A stretch of DNA of 64,000 nucleotides from Oscillospiraceae bacterium (GTDB lineage Bacteria > Bacillota > Clostridia > Oscillospirales > Oscillospiraceae). Of the stretch, positions 15,910 through 24,949 are shown in pieces (the first letter of the stretch is position 1; every line of letters begins with the position of its first letter). The stretch spans positions 120,089-184,088 of the forward strand of contig JAJPYE010000038.1 in assembly GCA_021205095.1 (NCBI GenBank), written 5' to 3'. The position numbers and the translations under genes are program-made. The notes below the pieces were generated by a model. That model was not told where the DNA came from. It worked only from the letters and a program-made list of their open reading frames with translations, and made no database searches.

Positions 15910-17898
15910 TCAGGCGGATGCCTCTCCGCTGGAGGAGGATTCTGCTGCAACCGGCTCGATGGTGCCGTACTCACCGGCGGGGATAATCTCATCGGAGGGA
16001 GTCAGGGTCAGGGTGCCGTCCTCATTCTCGGTCAGGGTGCCGTATACGGTGCTGCCTACCTCGATGGTCAGCTTGGTGATTAGCGATTCTTCAGAAACGA
16101 TCCACACACCTCCGTCCTTTACGATAACTTCTGCGGTGGCAGCGCCATTATAATAGATGATATTCGCTACATGACCCACCAAGAAATACTCGTCGATGGT
16201 ATAATCAGTAAACTGAATAAAGGCCGCCTCGTCCTCGTCTTCAGTAACATTACCCTCTGCATCTACCAATAGATAGGAGATGTCGTCGCCATAGTATGCG
16301 ATGCCCTCGATGGCCTCCTCACTGTATGCGATGCCTTCGATGGTGGAGGTCATGGCCACATCGCCGATCAGAGTCGCACCCTCGCCGACAGTGACTATCA
16401 CGTTATCGGCGGAGTGGTCATAGTAGCCGGTACCGTTGAGAATATCGCCCTCATAATCGCCGTTAGTGAAGGTAGCGGTAAGGGTACTGCCACCGCCGGT
16501 GGATTCATATTCATAACCCAGGCCAGGGAAGCCTTCGCCAGAGGAGCTTATTTTGCTGTCGTTATAGCTCTCATTGTAGCCCTCCTCAATAGAGATTGCA
16601 TTGCCGCCAATACGATCATCGTCATCAGTATCCATCATTTGGATCAGGATGCCGGAGGCTGTGTTCAGCTCTGCCTCATCGAAGTAATAGGCGCAATTGG
16701 AGCCCTTGTAGAGTAGGACTGCCTCCTCAACATTGACTACAGTGCCGTCCTCAATATAGATGCAGGTGGGGTCGTCCTCGCTGACAAAAGCAGGATCGAA
16801 CATGGAGAAGTGCAGGAAGCCGTATACGGCGTTGATGGTTGTATTGTTCCCCTTGCCCTCCACTGTTTCAAGCAGCTTGCCATTGGCATCATACAGGTCT
16901 ATGGTGCCGGTGGAGGAGGAATAGTGACCCTCGGCAGCAACGGAGGTATCGCAGATAATGGCGCCGTAAGTCACGCCGTTAAAGGTGGTGCCGTAGATAT
17001 ACTCTGTGGGGCCGCCGATATAGAAGGTTCCGTAGGTGGATCCGTAGGCGTCCTCGTCATAGCCCAAGATGCGCCATCCGGAATCGGTGCCGCCTTCACT
17101 CTCGGCCAGGGCTGTCATTTCTGTGTCTACCACGTTGATGAAGATGTTGGAGCCTGCGTCAATGGAGAGGAAGCCCCAGGTACGGCCAGCCGTCATGGTG
17201 GATCCGATAACGGTCAGGGTGGAGTTGTCGCCGATCAGGTTGACCACTCGTGCGCCGCCCATGATGCCCAAAGGCCAGGGAGGCGAGAGCATAGCGTTCT
17301 GATCGGAACTATTTTTATAACCCTCCCATGCTTCCGTCAGAGGATCGGCCCCCATGACAGTGATGTCGGAATCCTTGATGACAAGGTTGGCGTTCTGAGA
17401 GGCGATGCCCAGGGTACGCAGAAAGCCCTCGGAATAGTAGGTTAAGCCATTGACCTCCGCATAGCCTCCGTCATAGGCCACGATGGCTGTTCCCTGGCCG
17501 CTGAAATCGCTGGCGTACAGGCCGTCCGTGTCGTCCGTGGCTACCAGAACGCCGCTGATCACGGCGGAGGCATCCTCTCCATGAACATATACGGCGGTAT
17601 AGGCTGCGCCAACCGCAGTCTCGTCCAACTCCACTGTCACATTGGCCTCCGTAACGTCTGTGCCGATGTAAATATGGCCGGAGTCGTCACGGCTGGAATA
17701 ATCACCCAGGTAGCTGTACTCCGAGGCGGTTAGTTCGGACACATCCACTGTGGTGGAGGTCTCCGGGATGGTGATGGCGGCAGCTTCCTCGGCTTCTTCG
17801 GTAGCTTCACCAGACACTTCGCTGGAAGCGAAAGCGGTCACGGACACAAGCATACCCACAGTCAGAAGCAAAGCCAGAAATTTGCTCAGTTTCTTCAT
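15910..17898 (-). CDS. Secreted beta-helix repeat protein
   Basis: 662 residues. A signal peptide (residues 1-24, MKKLSKFLALLLTVGMLVSV and on to AFA) is followed by an acidic SSEVSGEATEEAEEA stretch. The middle consists of short beta-strand repeats with alternating N/D-x-hydrophobic patterns, typical of right-handed parallel beta helices. It is related to the three non-secreted beta-helix proteins in the window: SPPWPLGIMGGARVVNLIGD, GFLSIDAG and ILIQMMDTDD all have counterparts there. The C-terminus keeps the shared ITKLTIEVGS module and ends SSSSGEASA. TAGGAG precedes the ATG. No cell-wall anchor is seen. It may bind the substrate or a polymer outside the cell. Confidence 0.75.
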   Translation of the reverse strand: MKKLSKFLALLLTVGMLVSVTAFASSEVSGEATEEAEEAAAITIPETSTTVDVSELTASEYSYLGDYSSRDDSGHIYIGTDVTEANVTVELDETAVGAAYTAVYVHGEDASAVISGVLVATDDTDGLYASDFSGQGTAIVAYDGGYAEVNGLTYYSEGFLRTLGIASQNANLVIKDSDITVMGADPLTEAWEGYKNSSDQNAMLSPPWPLGIMGGARVVNLIGDNSTLTVIGSTMTAGRTWGFLSIDAGSNIFINVVDTEMTALAESEGGTDSGWRILGYDEDAYGSTYGTFYIGGPTEYIYGTTFNGVTYGAIICDTSVAAEGHYSSSTGTIDLYDANGKLLETVEGKGNNTTINAVYGFLHFSMFDPAFVSEDDPTCIYIEDGTVVNVEEAVLLYKGSNCAYYFDEAELNTASGILIQMMDTDDDDRIGGNAISIEEGYNESYNDSKISSSGEGFPGLGYEYESTGGGSTLTATFTNGDYEGDILNGTGYYDHSADNVIVTVGEGATLIGDVAMTSTIEGIAYSEEAIEGIAYYGDDISYLLVDAEGNVTEDEDEAAFIQFTDYTIDEYFLVGHVANIIYYNGAATAEVIVKDGGVWIVSEESLITKLTIEVGSTVYGTLTENEDGTLTLTPSDEIIPAGEYGTIEPVAAESSSSGEASA

Positions 17899-18131
17899 AA
17901 ATGATTCTCCTATAAAAAATATTTGTCCCTTTGTTTACGGCCTCCGCAGGCATGGGACGTCTCTTTGCCCTAACAACCGTAGCAAGGTGTGACCCAAGTT
18001 CTCTATCGGGGGGACAAACCGCTCCAGGGGGGCATCCAGCCAATAATCGTTTCACTACGGCATCTTCGTTAATTGTATCGCATGGGATGAGCAGATTCAT
18101 TATTCCTCATTAACAATTTCTTACCCGTATT

Positions 18132-18148
18132 TTGTCCACGTTGGACAA
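18132..18148. promoter_or_regulatory. Operator candidate TTGTCCA-CGT-TGGACAA
   Basis: A perfect 7+7 palindrome that extends outward to 12-bp arms (18127-18153). Near copies lie at 30539-30555 and 32360-32376. It is about 230 bases upstream of the secreted beta-helix start. A PucR-type regulator is the likely ligand, by inference from position of the other copies. Confidence 0.6.
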
Positions 18149-18286
18149 AATACTGTAAAATAGACTTCTGTTACTCCCGCAGCCTCATATTACGTGCGGT
18201 GTATGAGATAAAGCCTTTTATTATGCATAACGTGCTGCAAAATCGACGCGACCAGTATAATTGGTTCAGCCTAATAGAAATATGTT

Positions 18287-18334
18287 GACAAATCAAGGTT
18301 GCCCCCTGTGAAGGGAGGGCAACTTTGATTTGTC
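18287..18334. terminator. Long hairpin after the binding-protein gene
   Basis: Arms 18287-18304 and 18317-18334 pair over 18 positions with one G-T pair around a 12-base loop. It follows the minus-strand binding-protein stop by about 80 bases. The flank is AT-rich rather than a pure T tract, so termination is probable but not certain. Confidence 0.65.
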
Positions 18335-18411
18335 GCTGGAGGACGAAATGAAAGATATATTCGAGAGGCAACAAGGAAAGAATTTCCTGAAAAGTTACTC
18401 AACAGAGCGCT

Positions 18412-20025
18412 TTAGTCAACAGCCTTGCAGGCGAAATGGACATATGCTTTGGTAACGCTGGAAAGACCATCGGTAGTCATTACCTCTGTGTTATACGCAT
18501 AGCAGTAAAGCGGCTCGCAGACGGGAATGGCCTGATAGTTATCATAAAGCCACTGCTGCAGCTCTGCGTAGGCCTCGGCGCGCTCTGTTTCATCGGTGGT
18601 AGTCAGCGTTCTGTTGTAGATCGCGTTGTATTCGTCGTCCAGAATGTGACAGGCAGCCATGGAGCCATATGCGTTGATGTTGTCGTATGCCTCGTAGGGG
18701 TCAAGGGATGTGTTGCCACCGCTGACAGTCAGCGTCTGCATATCGGTGCCGCCTTCCTGCATCCAGAGCGGTATGCAGGTGGTGAGGTCATAATATGTGA
18801 TTGTGACATGAATGTTTATTTGCTCAAGTTCTGCCTGAATCACGGTCCACATATTACTGTCGGTTGTGGCAGTTACCACATTCACATCAAAGCCGTCAGG
18901 ATAGTTGGATTCCGCCATGCACTGCTGTGCGTATTCCACGTCTGTTTCATAGGTTCCCACAGAGGTATAATAGTTGACGGAGGAGGGGATCGTGGAATCA
19001 AGATCGGCATCATATAGAACGCCAAACTGAACATTACCAACATCCGTGCCATTAATTACATGGGCGATAGCCTCCCGTACTTTTTCATCCTGAAATTCCT
19101 CTTTGTAGGGACTCATGCAGAGCAGATAGGCGGAATTAGAGTGTACGACATCATAGGCGATGTTTTCAGCATTGGATACGTCGCCGCTCATCAGCCGTTC
19201 CGCGTCCTCGTTGCTCACATTAAGCACCAAATCCAGCTCACTGTTTTCAAAGGCGATAAACATAGCGGTGGACTCTGTGTAGAAATAGATGGTTATCTCG
19301 TCCCAATCAGGCATATTTTCGGTATCCCAGTAGTCCTCCCGCAGGGAGAGAGTGATATGGGAACCGTCCACGTTTTCCACTACTTCGTAGGGGCCAGTTG
19401 CTACAGCGCCATTCCACCAGGACGCATCGTCGGAAGACATATTTTCCACAACGGATTTGTCCATTACATAGCAGAGGAACAGCGTGCTTTCGAACGGCGC
19501 ATAGACCTCTTTCAGCTTCAAGGTGATAGTCCAGCCGTCTTCGGAGATGGTGGTTGCATCAAAGTCAATTTTGTTGTAAGTATCAGACCACATGGATTGG
19601 CTGTCAGTAGCGAAGAAATACATGGAATAAACAACATCTTCTGCCAGCATCTGTTCGCCGTTTGAGAAATACACGTCATCGCGCACGACCATTTCGGCGG
19701 TGGTATCATCAATCCATTCGAAGGATTCAATTAACCATGGCTCACTGCCATTTTCGCCCATTTTGTAAATGCTTTCATATACCATGTGCCTTTGGATGCC
19801 GCCGCTGGCTGTTGGGTAAAAGGAACATGCGGTGTCCGTAGTGCCGACGCGGAGAACGTGCTTGCCGTCCTCTGTGGTAGTGCCGGTGACTTTCGTTTCT
19901 GCGGTTTCTGTATCAGAGGTCTCGGAATTTGTGGTGTCGGTTGTGGTCGAGGAATTACTTGTGCCGCAGGCAACAAGGGCCAGGAAGAGGGAAACTGCCA
20001 GCAAAATTGCAATAATGCGTTTCAT
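18412..20025 (-). CDS. ABC transporter substrate-binding lipoprotein (peptide/nickel family 5)
   Basis: 537 residues with signal and lipobox LVAC|G, then a Ser/Thr-rich linker. The family 5 (OppA/DppA) fold is seen as WLIESFEWIDDTTAEMVVRD, VYFSNGEQMLAEDVVYSMYF and DEKVREAIAHVINGTDVG. It should bind a small substrate at the cell surface and deliver it to a Dpp-type permease. No permease adjoins it; a related binding protein (32538-34136) heads the only permease set in the window, so the two may share that transporter. It lies downstream of the flavodoxin-ferredoxin gene and has its own palindromic site upstream. Confidence 0.9.
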   Translation of the reverse strand: MKRIIAILLAVSLFLALVACGTSNSSTTTDTTNSETSDTETAETKVTGTTTEDGKHVLRVGTTDTACSFYPTASGGIQRHMVYESIYKMGENGSEPWLIESFEWIDDTTAEMVVRDDVYFSNGEQMLAEDVVYSMYFFATDSQSMWSDTYNKIDFDATTISEDGWTITLKLKEVYAPFESTLFLCYVMDKSVVENMSSDDASWWNGAVATGPYEVVENVDGSHITLSLREDYWDTENMPDWDEITIYFYTESTAMFIAFENSELDLVLNVSNEDAERLMSGDVSNAENIAYDVVHSNSAYLLCMSPYKEEFQDEKVREAIAHVINGTDVGNVQFGVLYDADLDSTIPSSVNYYTSVGTYETDVEYAQQCMAESNYPDGFDVNVVTATTDSNMWTVIQAELEQINIHVTITYYDLTTCIPLWMQEGGTDMQTLTVSGGNTSLDPYEAYDNINAYGSMAACHILDDEYNAIYNRTLTTTDETERAEAYAELQQWLYDNYQAIPVCEPLYCYAYNTEVMTTDGLSSVTKAYVHFACKAVD

Positions 20026-20061
20026 GATTCTTTATCCTTTCCAAAAATAATTTCTGATACG

Positions 20062-20076
20062 TCTGGCACTGCCAGA
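20062..20076. promoter_or_regulatory. Palindrome upstream of the binding-protein gene
   Basis: TCTGGCA-C-TGCCAGA is a perfect 7+1+7 palindrome 37 bases upstream of the binding-protein start. It could be an operator or a leader hairpin. Confidence 0.35.
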
Positions 20077-20148
20077 AATAGGTGGTGTCCATCACGAGAT
20101 ATGTTTATATGTTATAATCCCGTGATGAACAATAACAGATCGGGAAGT

Positions 20149-21216
20149 TCAGGGAATCTCCTTGTGGCGCGGATGGGTGGTGGCCACCTCCCAGGGCGTC
20201 GTCCAGCCAATCTCCTCGTCGGGAACAAGACGGCGGAACCGGCCTTTGGACTCGGCGTCGTTGAGGATCTTTCCATAGCTGCCAAGTCCCTCCAGCGCCT
20301 CCTCCTTGGATTTCGGCGCGGGACGGAACTGGAATACCATTGCCCCGGTGGGGCATACGCCCTCGCAGAAGTAGCAGTGTTCGCAGTAGGGGTTAATGAT
20401 GGTGGGCGGTGTGGTGGAGCCGTCAATGTTATCACAGAAGCAGGCTTCCACGCAGCGATTGCAGCCAATGCACTTGTCCGCATCGATATAGGCGGGGGGA
20501 GCAAAGGCGTTCAAATCCTGCCCCTTAATTCCCTCCAAAGCCATGGAAAAGGCCATGGTGGTAGGATATTTCAGAGGAGGATAAGCTTCAGGCGGCTTCC
20601 GATCGGCCATTCCCTCAGGCAGATCCTTCGGCATCTCCGGCTCCGGCATATCCTCGCCAAACAGGAAGGGGTGGCCGGGGCCATAGATATAATCGCAGAT
20701 CTCGTTGGTCATGGGTTCGGGGATTATGCTCTCATCGCCGGAGGCCAGGATGGCACTGTGGCGCGCCATGGCGCCGCCAAAGGATTCAGCCTCCGCCAGG
20801 TCAATGTCGTCCGGGTGCCGGTCGGTAAACCAGGGCTTTAAATGCCCGGCGCAGCAGGCAGTGCCGTACCAGTCGTTCCAGCCGAGAACCTTCATGCCCC
20901 GCTTATACATGGGGGCGGTGGCCCGGAGGACGACGCGACCCGGCGTCATGCCGTGGCTGCAAAAATAAAAGGTGTGCTTGCCCGTGAAGTTTTCAGGCAG
21001 TCCATCCAGAAAATAGTACACGTTCAGCACCGGACAGCTTCCCCAGGTGGGTGTACCGAAGCCGATCAGGTCATAGTCGGCCAGGCTTTCATAGCTGACC
21101 TCCTGAAAGCGTAAACAGTCGCATTGACCATTTTCCTTTTCAATGCCCTTGGCGATGGACTGAGCGAGCTTTTTGGTGTTGCCAAATTGAGAATAATAAA
21201 CAACAGCGGCTTTCAT
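20149..21216 (-). CDS. Flavodoxin-ferredoxin fusion protein (EFR1-like)
   Basis: 355 residues. The N-terminal flavodoxin-like domain begins AAVVYYSQFGNTKKLAQSIA, with the FMN phosphate loop SQFGNT, and has the GTPTWGS loop near 55. The C-terminal part binds two [4Fe-4S] clusters: CIGCNRCVEACFC and CEHCYFCEGVCP. The family shuttles low-potential electrons in the cytoplasm. It lies in the same orientation as the beta-helix, FAD and OYE genes upstream, so it is a good candidate electron donor for those reductases. A proline-rich linker of about 50 residues separates the two domains. Confidence 0.85.
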   Translation of the reverse strand: MKAAVVYYSQFGNTKKLAQSIAKGIEKENGQCDCLRFQEVSYESLADYDLIGFGTPTWGSCPVLNVYYFLDGLPENFTGKHTFYFCSHGMTPGRVVLRATAPMYKRGMKVLGWNDWYGTACCAGHLKPWFTDRHPDDIDLAEAESFGGAMARHSAILASGDESIIPEPMTNEICDYIYGPGHPFLFGEDMPEPEMPKDLPEGMADRKPPEAYPPLKYPTTMAFSMALEGIKGQDLNAFAPPAYIDADKCIGCNRCVEACFCDNIDGSTTPPTIINPYCEHCYFCEGVCPTGAMVFQFRPAPKSKEEALEGLGSYGKILNDAESKGRFRRLVPDEEIGWTTPWEVATTHPRHKEIP

Positions 21217-21336
21217 ATAAACTAACTATCTCCCTTTATGTATTTGCTATTTTTCGCATCAATGTTGCAATGTCCTTGTACTTGAGCCTATACGCGGCAG
21301 CTTAAAATGTTTTTTAACAATCAACCCCTTCCTGTG

Positions 21337-23196
21337 TTAAGCGATGTCCAGCACGATCATGCCGGTGTATACGCCGGGCTGAACTGTAGTTTTTACGCCG
21401 TCTACGGTCATAGAGACGGCCTTGTCGTCTATGCCCTTCACCACTGCGCCTGCTTCGATGGTAAGCTTGGTGATATAGCTCCTGCCGGTGACAGTCCAGG
21501 TGCTGCCGCTGCCTATGGTGACGATGACGCCGTTGTTGACGGGCTTTGCCGGGGTTTGGGTTATATTGGAAAGCTCCTCGCAGTTTTCCTTGGTGATGAT
21601 TGTGATGCCCTCACCGTAGGAGGCTGTCGCCGCGCTGATAACGCCGGTGAGTTGAGCGCTTACAAGCCGCACGTCCAGGTTCTTGGCCCCCATCAGATCA
21701 GGCCCTTCAAAGCCGCGCAGAACGGGCTTTCCATCCGGACCCATGGGAATCTGGGGCGCAGCCATTCCGTCGCCGGGCGGGGGAGGGGGAGGAGGTGCGT
21801 TGTTAGGATCCATATCCCAAGGAACCCGGCGGTTGCAGGCCATAAGATTGGTGGTGGAGTTGAAAAGATTGCCGGTGGCGGACATGTTAGAGATTGTCAC
21901 AAAGACGTCCTCGTCCGGGACGGCAACGGTCAAATCCCGGCTGTCCCGCTCGTCCTCAATTCCTATCGGAACGTAGAAGGTGTCCGGCCCCATGCCCACG
22001 TCGTCGTTATCCATGAGCTGAAGGATTGTGCCGTTTCCGGGATTCAGAACGGCATCGTCAAATTCAACGTACAGGTTGGAACCCTTGACCACAACGGAAG
22101 AGCTTTTTGTGTTGAAAACGGATTTTTCATGAACCTGGAGCAGACCATGGTTGTTCCGATGGACAAAGGCTCCGAAGCGGCCTGAATTTATCACGCTGGC
22201 ATTCTTAAATTCCACCTTGCCATTACCGAGAGACATCAGCGTACCTGTGTAGGGGACGTTGAACACAGAGTGATCAATCACGTCAATGCAGCCATAGTCA
22301 TTCAGAGATTTGTAATCGAACATGAAGTCGTCGCAGATGCAGAAGCAGCCATAACCGTTGGAGCCGGTGATTTCAATGAGGCTGTCCTTCACATTCATTC
22401 GATTGACTCTTGCTCCGTCCACAGACAGAACGCCCCAACTATTGGAGGTGACATGGCAGTTATCCAGATTCAGCGCGCCGTTTTCCGCCAAATTCAGGGT
22501 TCTGCCGTTGCCCCGCAGACCGATGGCCCAGGGCGGCTCCATCATGCGCTGGGTTTTTGCTCCCTCCAAAAGCTGCTCCTTGGTGGGGATATAGCTGACG
22601 GTGGATACGTCGCAGTTGTTCATGGAGACCACGCCGTTGCCGCCTGCATAGATCGTACCCCGGCCAATACCCTCGGTATGGATTTTGGAGTTGTTGATGG
22701 TGACTTTGGCATCGCCTGTCACGGCAACGCCAGCACCCATGCCGACAAAGTCGTCGGTGCCGTCGCCAATCAGGAGCATATTCATGTTGTTGATGACGTA
22801 ATTGGACTTGCCGGTGATATAGAATCCGTTGAAATCCCACTCATGGGACTCAATGGATATATCGTTGGCCTCCTCATCCGTCAGGGTTCCGCCGCTGACG
22901 ATGGCGGCAACGGAGCTGTTTTTCAACAGCTTCCCATTGTCGATGATGGCCCCGGCATGGAAATTGCTGACAGTCTCCTCGCCAAAACGAAGCGTGGTGC
23001 GGGTGAAGTTGTCGCAGACGGTCAGCACGACGTTGCCGGTATAGACGCCAGGCTCTATCGTTTGGCCAATGCCATCCACGGTCAGGGTGACGTATTTGCC
23101 CTCCGGCGCGGTGATGGAAGCACCGGGTTCGATGGTCAGGGAATCAAGGACACAGGTATTCTCAATCACCCATGGTTCTGAGATGATCTTTGTCAT
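21337..23196 (-). CDS. Cytoplasmic beta-helix protein A with bookend modules
   Basis: 619 residues without signal peptide or membrane segment. The N-terminal module (EPWVIENTCVLDSLTIEPGA to PGVYTGNVVLTV) is repeated at the C-terminus (STWTVTGRSYITKLTIEAGA to PGVYTGMIVLDIA). Between them are beta-helix rungs with INNSKI, VSMNNCDV and NLDNCHV patterns. A proline stretch NNAPPPPPPPGDG lies near residue 460. No catalytic motif is evident, so a scaffold or substrate-organising role is inferred. It follows the FAD protein by 21 bases, in the same operon. It is homologous to the proteins at 40671, 54428 and 15910. Confidence 0.75.
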   Translation of the reverse strand: MTKIISEPWVIENTCVLDSLTIEPGASITAPEGKYVTLTVDGIGQTIEPGVYTGNVVLTVCDNFTRTTLRFGEETVSNFHAGAIIDNGKLLKNSSVAAIVSGGTLTDEEANDISIESHEWDFNGFYITGKSNYVINNMNMLLIGDGTDDFVGMGAGVAVTGDAKVTINNSKIHTEGIGRGTIYAGGNGVVSMNNCDVSTVSYIPTKEQLLEGAKTQRMMEPPWAIGLRGNGRTLNLAENGALNLDNCHVTSNSWGVLSVDGARVNRMNVKDSLIEITGSNGYGCFCICDDFMFDYKSLNDYGCIDVIDHSVFNVPYTGTLMSLGNGKVEFKNASVINSGRFGAFVHRNNHGLLQVHEKSVFNTKSSSVVVKGSNLYVEFDDAVLNPGNGTILQLMDNDDVGMGPDTFYVPIGIEDERDSRDLTVAVPDEDVFVTISNMSATGNLFNSTTNLMACNRRVPWDMDPNNAPPPPPPPGDGMAAPQIPMGPDGKPVLRGFEGPDLMGAKNLDVRLVSAQLTGVISAATASYGEGITIITKENCEELSNITQTPAKPVNNGVIVTIGSGSTWTVTGRSYITKLTIEAGAVVKGIDDKAVSMTVDGVKTTVQPGVYTGMIVLDIA

Positions 23197-23217
23197 AGTT
23201 TTATCCTTTCAAAAAAA

Positions 23218-24885
23218 TTATTGCGGTTCAACGCTTTCCAGCCCGGCCACATGGCGGCCCGCCAGCATACCAAGGGTCATGGCGGAGCCGATATTCATGC
23301 CGCTTAAAACGGAGGAATATTGAATGAAGAATTTGCCGCCGCCGTTAGTGCCGCTGGCAAACAGGCCGGGAATGGGCTTATACTGCTTATCCAAAACAGC
23401 CTGGTTATCGTCGGTAATCACGCCGTTGAGTGTGACCAGACCGGTGTCGGGCCGGACAATCACCGCCTTAGAGGCATAATAGGGCGGCTTGTCAATGGGC
23501 ATCAGCAAACGGGGATCCTTGCCGAAATCCTCATCCTTGTGCTGATAGCACATTTCGTTGTAGCGGGCGATGGAGGCAAGGAAATTTTGACGAACTTCTT
23601 CTGTCAGACCCATGCGGTCGGCCAGCTCCTCCAGGGTGTTGGCGGCAAAGTGGGAGGCTTTGTCCGGCTCGCAGGCTTCTACGGTGTTTCCCATGGGCTT
23701 GAAATCCACACGGGCGTGGCCCAGCTTTTCCAGCTCCTTGTAGCAGACCTTCATACCCTCGATTTCTTCCATACTCTTTGCCATCATAAAATGCTCGTTG
23801 CACTGGGTAAAAAGATATTCCGGCCACTGAGAGTCATAGACGCTGTAATAAATCCCAGGCCCCATGCGGATGGAGCGGTGGACACAGCCGTAAATGCCCA
23901 TAATGCCCTCATCGCAGTAGCGCTTGCCCTCCTGGGTCAGCCGCAGGAAGGAGGTGCCGCGCATACCGCCGCCCCATCCGAACATGGGATCGTCAGTCAT
24001 GCTGGGCGGAAATGCCGTGGGGTATACGCTGGCATAGGGGCCAGGCTCCATGCTGCCGCCTGCCCATATGGCCATTTTCTGCCCGTCGCCATTGCGGCCC
24101 ATGGCTGTGCGCAGCTTATCTGTGGACAGACCGTAGGACTCATACTGCTGCACGATTTCCTGGTACAGGTTCACAAACATTTCGTGGTTTGCGCCCCAGT
24201 CCCCGGCGGTGAGAATAACGCCCTTGCGGGCCAGGTATTTGGTGTATTTTCCCGGTTCAGCGCGGGATTCAGCAATACAGCCGATGACGCGGCCATCCGG
24301 CCTCTGCACCAGAACCCGGCCAGTCTGGCCCCAATACCATTTGGCCCCGTGGGCCTCGGCGTTGGCAATCAGTTCCCGGACGCCCTCCTTAAAGGTGAAC
24401 ACAGTGCAGGTGCCGAGCCAGGATTTATAGCCGGAAACGTCGTTGTAGCAGTCCTCCGGGTCGCGGTAGGCATAGCCTGTGGCCATCTCCCTGTGCTTGG
24501 GATCCATAAGCGTAAACAGCCAGTCCAGCATCTCGCCGGAGTGATGGGCGAATTTTTTGATAATACGGGGGTCGGAGCGGTTCACTGTGCGGTGCTGCCA
24601 CTCGGCCACAAAGGCGTCCTCGTCAATGTGAGGGTAGCCATGTTCTGCGGCCCACTTGGAGTTGATGGTGCCAATATCAGGCACGCCGTAGACCGAAAAG
24701 GTCTTCTCCCGCTGCTGCTCGATTACGCTGACAGAGGCACCCTCATATGCAGCAGCTGTGGCCGCCAGAAGCCCGGCGTTGCCGCTACCCACTACAACAA
24801 CGTCAGAGATAATGGTTTCAGAAATCTGTTCGTCAGGTATGTTGGGCTTGTCCTGCGCCCATACGGGGTAGTTAGTGTTTTTCAT
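23218..24885 (-). CDS. FAD-dependent fumarate reductase-like flavoprotein A
   Basis: About 555 residues from ATG 24885, selected by AAGAGG upstream; a longer frame to 24966 would begin inside the preceding gene and carry the terminator hairpin in its leader. The Rossmann motif VVVVGSGNAGLLAATAAAYEGA binds FAD. The C-terminal IPGLFASGTNGGGKFF and SAMTLGMLAGRHVA motif is typical of fumarate reductase/3-ketosteroid dehydrogenase flavoproteins. There is no secretion signal, FMN-binding domain or heme motif, so it is a cytosolic enzyme, unlike the respiratory extracellular forms. It may reduce or desaturate a C=C bond. Its closest relative in the window is the protein at 46810. Confidence 0.83.
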   Translation of the reverse strand: MKNTNYPVWAQDKPNIPDEQISETIISDVVVVGSGNAGLLAATAAAYEGASVSVIEQQREKTFSVYGVPDIGTINSKWAAEHGYPHIDEDAFVAEWQHRTVNRSDPRIIKKFAHHSGEMLDWLFTLMDPKHREMATGYAYRDPEDCYNDVSGYKSWLGTCTVFTFKEGVRELIANAEAHGAKWYWGQTGRVLVQRPDGRVIGCIAESRAEPGKYTKYLARKGVILTAGDWGANHEMFVNLYQEIVQQYESYGLSTDKLRTAMGRNGDGQKMAIWAGGSMEPGPYASVYPTAFPPSMTDDPMFGWGGGMRGTSFLRLTQEGKRYCDEGIMGIYGCVHRSIRMGPGIYYSVYDSQWPEYLFTQCNEHFMMAKSMEEIEGMKVCYKELEKLGHARVDFKPMGNTVEACEPDKASHFAANTLEELADRMGLTEEVRQNFLASIARYNEMCYQHKDEDFGKDPRLLMPIDKPPYYASKAVIVRPDTGLVTLNGVITDDNQAVLDKQYKPIPGLFASGTNGGGKFFIQYSSVLSGMNIGSAMTLGMLAGRHVAGLESVEPQ

Positions 24886-24905
24886 AACAACCTCTTTCTT
24901 AGAAA

Positions 24906-24941
24906 AAGGACACGGGAGGTTATATTGATTCCCGTGTCCTT
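24906..24941 (-). terminator. Intra-operon terminator between OYE and FAD genes
   Basis: A perfect 12-bp stem (24906-24917 with 24930-24941), 12-base loop, followed by a T5 tract on the minus strand. It lies 9 bases after the OYE stop and 21 before the FAD start, so it can lower downstream expression or stabilise the upstream mRNA. Confidence 0.8.
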
Positions 24942-24949
24942 GCGTTAGC

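Larger units (their letters stand above)
17899..18411. other. Regulatory intergenic region upstream of the secreted beta-helix gene
   Basis: 513 bases without a gene. It contains the 17-bp operator-like palindrome at 18132-18148 and a long hairpin at 18287-18334. The untranslated leader of the beta-helix gene could exceed 150 bases. Confidence 0.55.

Noticed and set aside
21337..23196. Polysaccharide lyase or pectin esterase function for the beta-helix proteins
   Set aside because: No conserved catalytic residues of these families are visible, and the proteins lack an export signal, so polymer degradation is unlikely.
23320..24948. Plus-strand frame of 542 codons opposite flavoprotein A
   Set aside because: Antisense of a convincing FAD protein gene; no start signal or domain.
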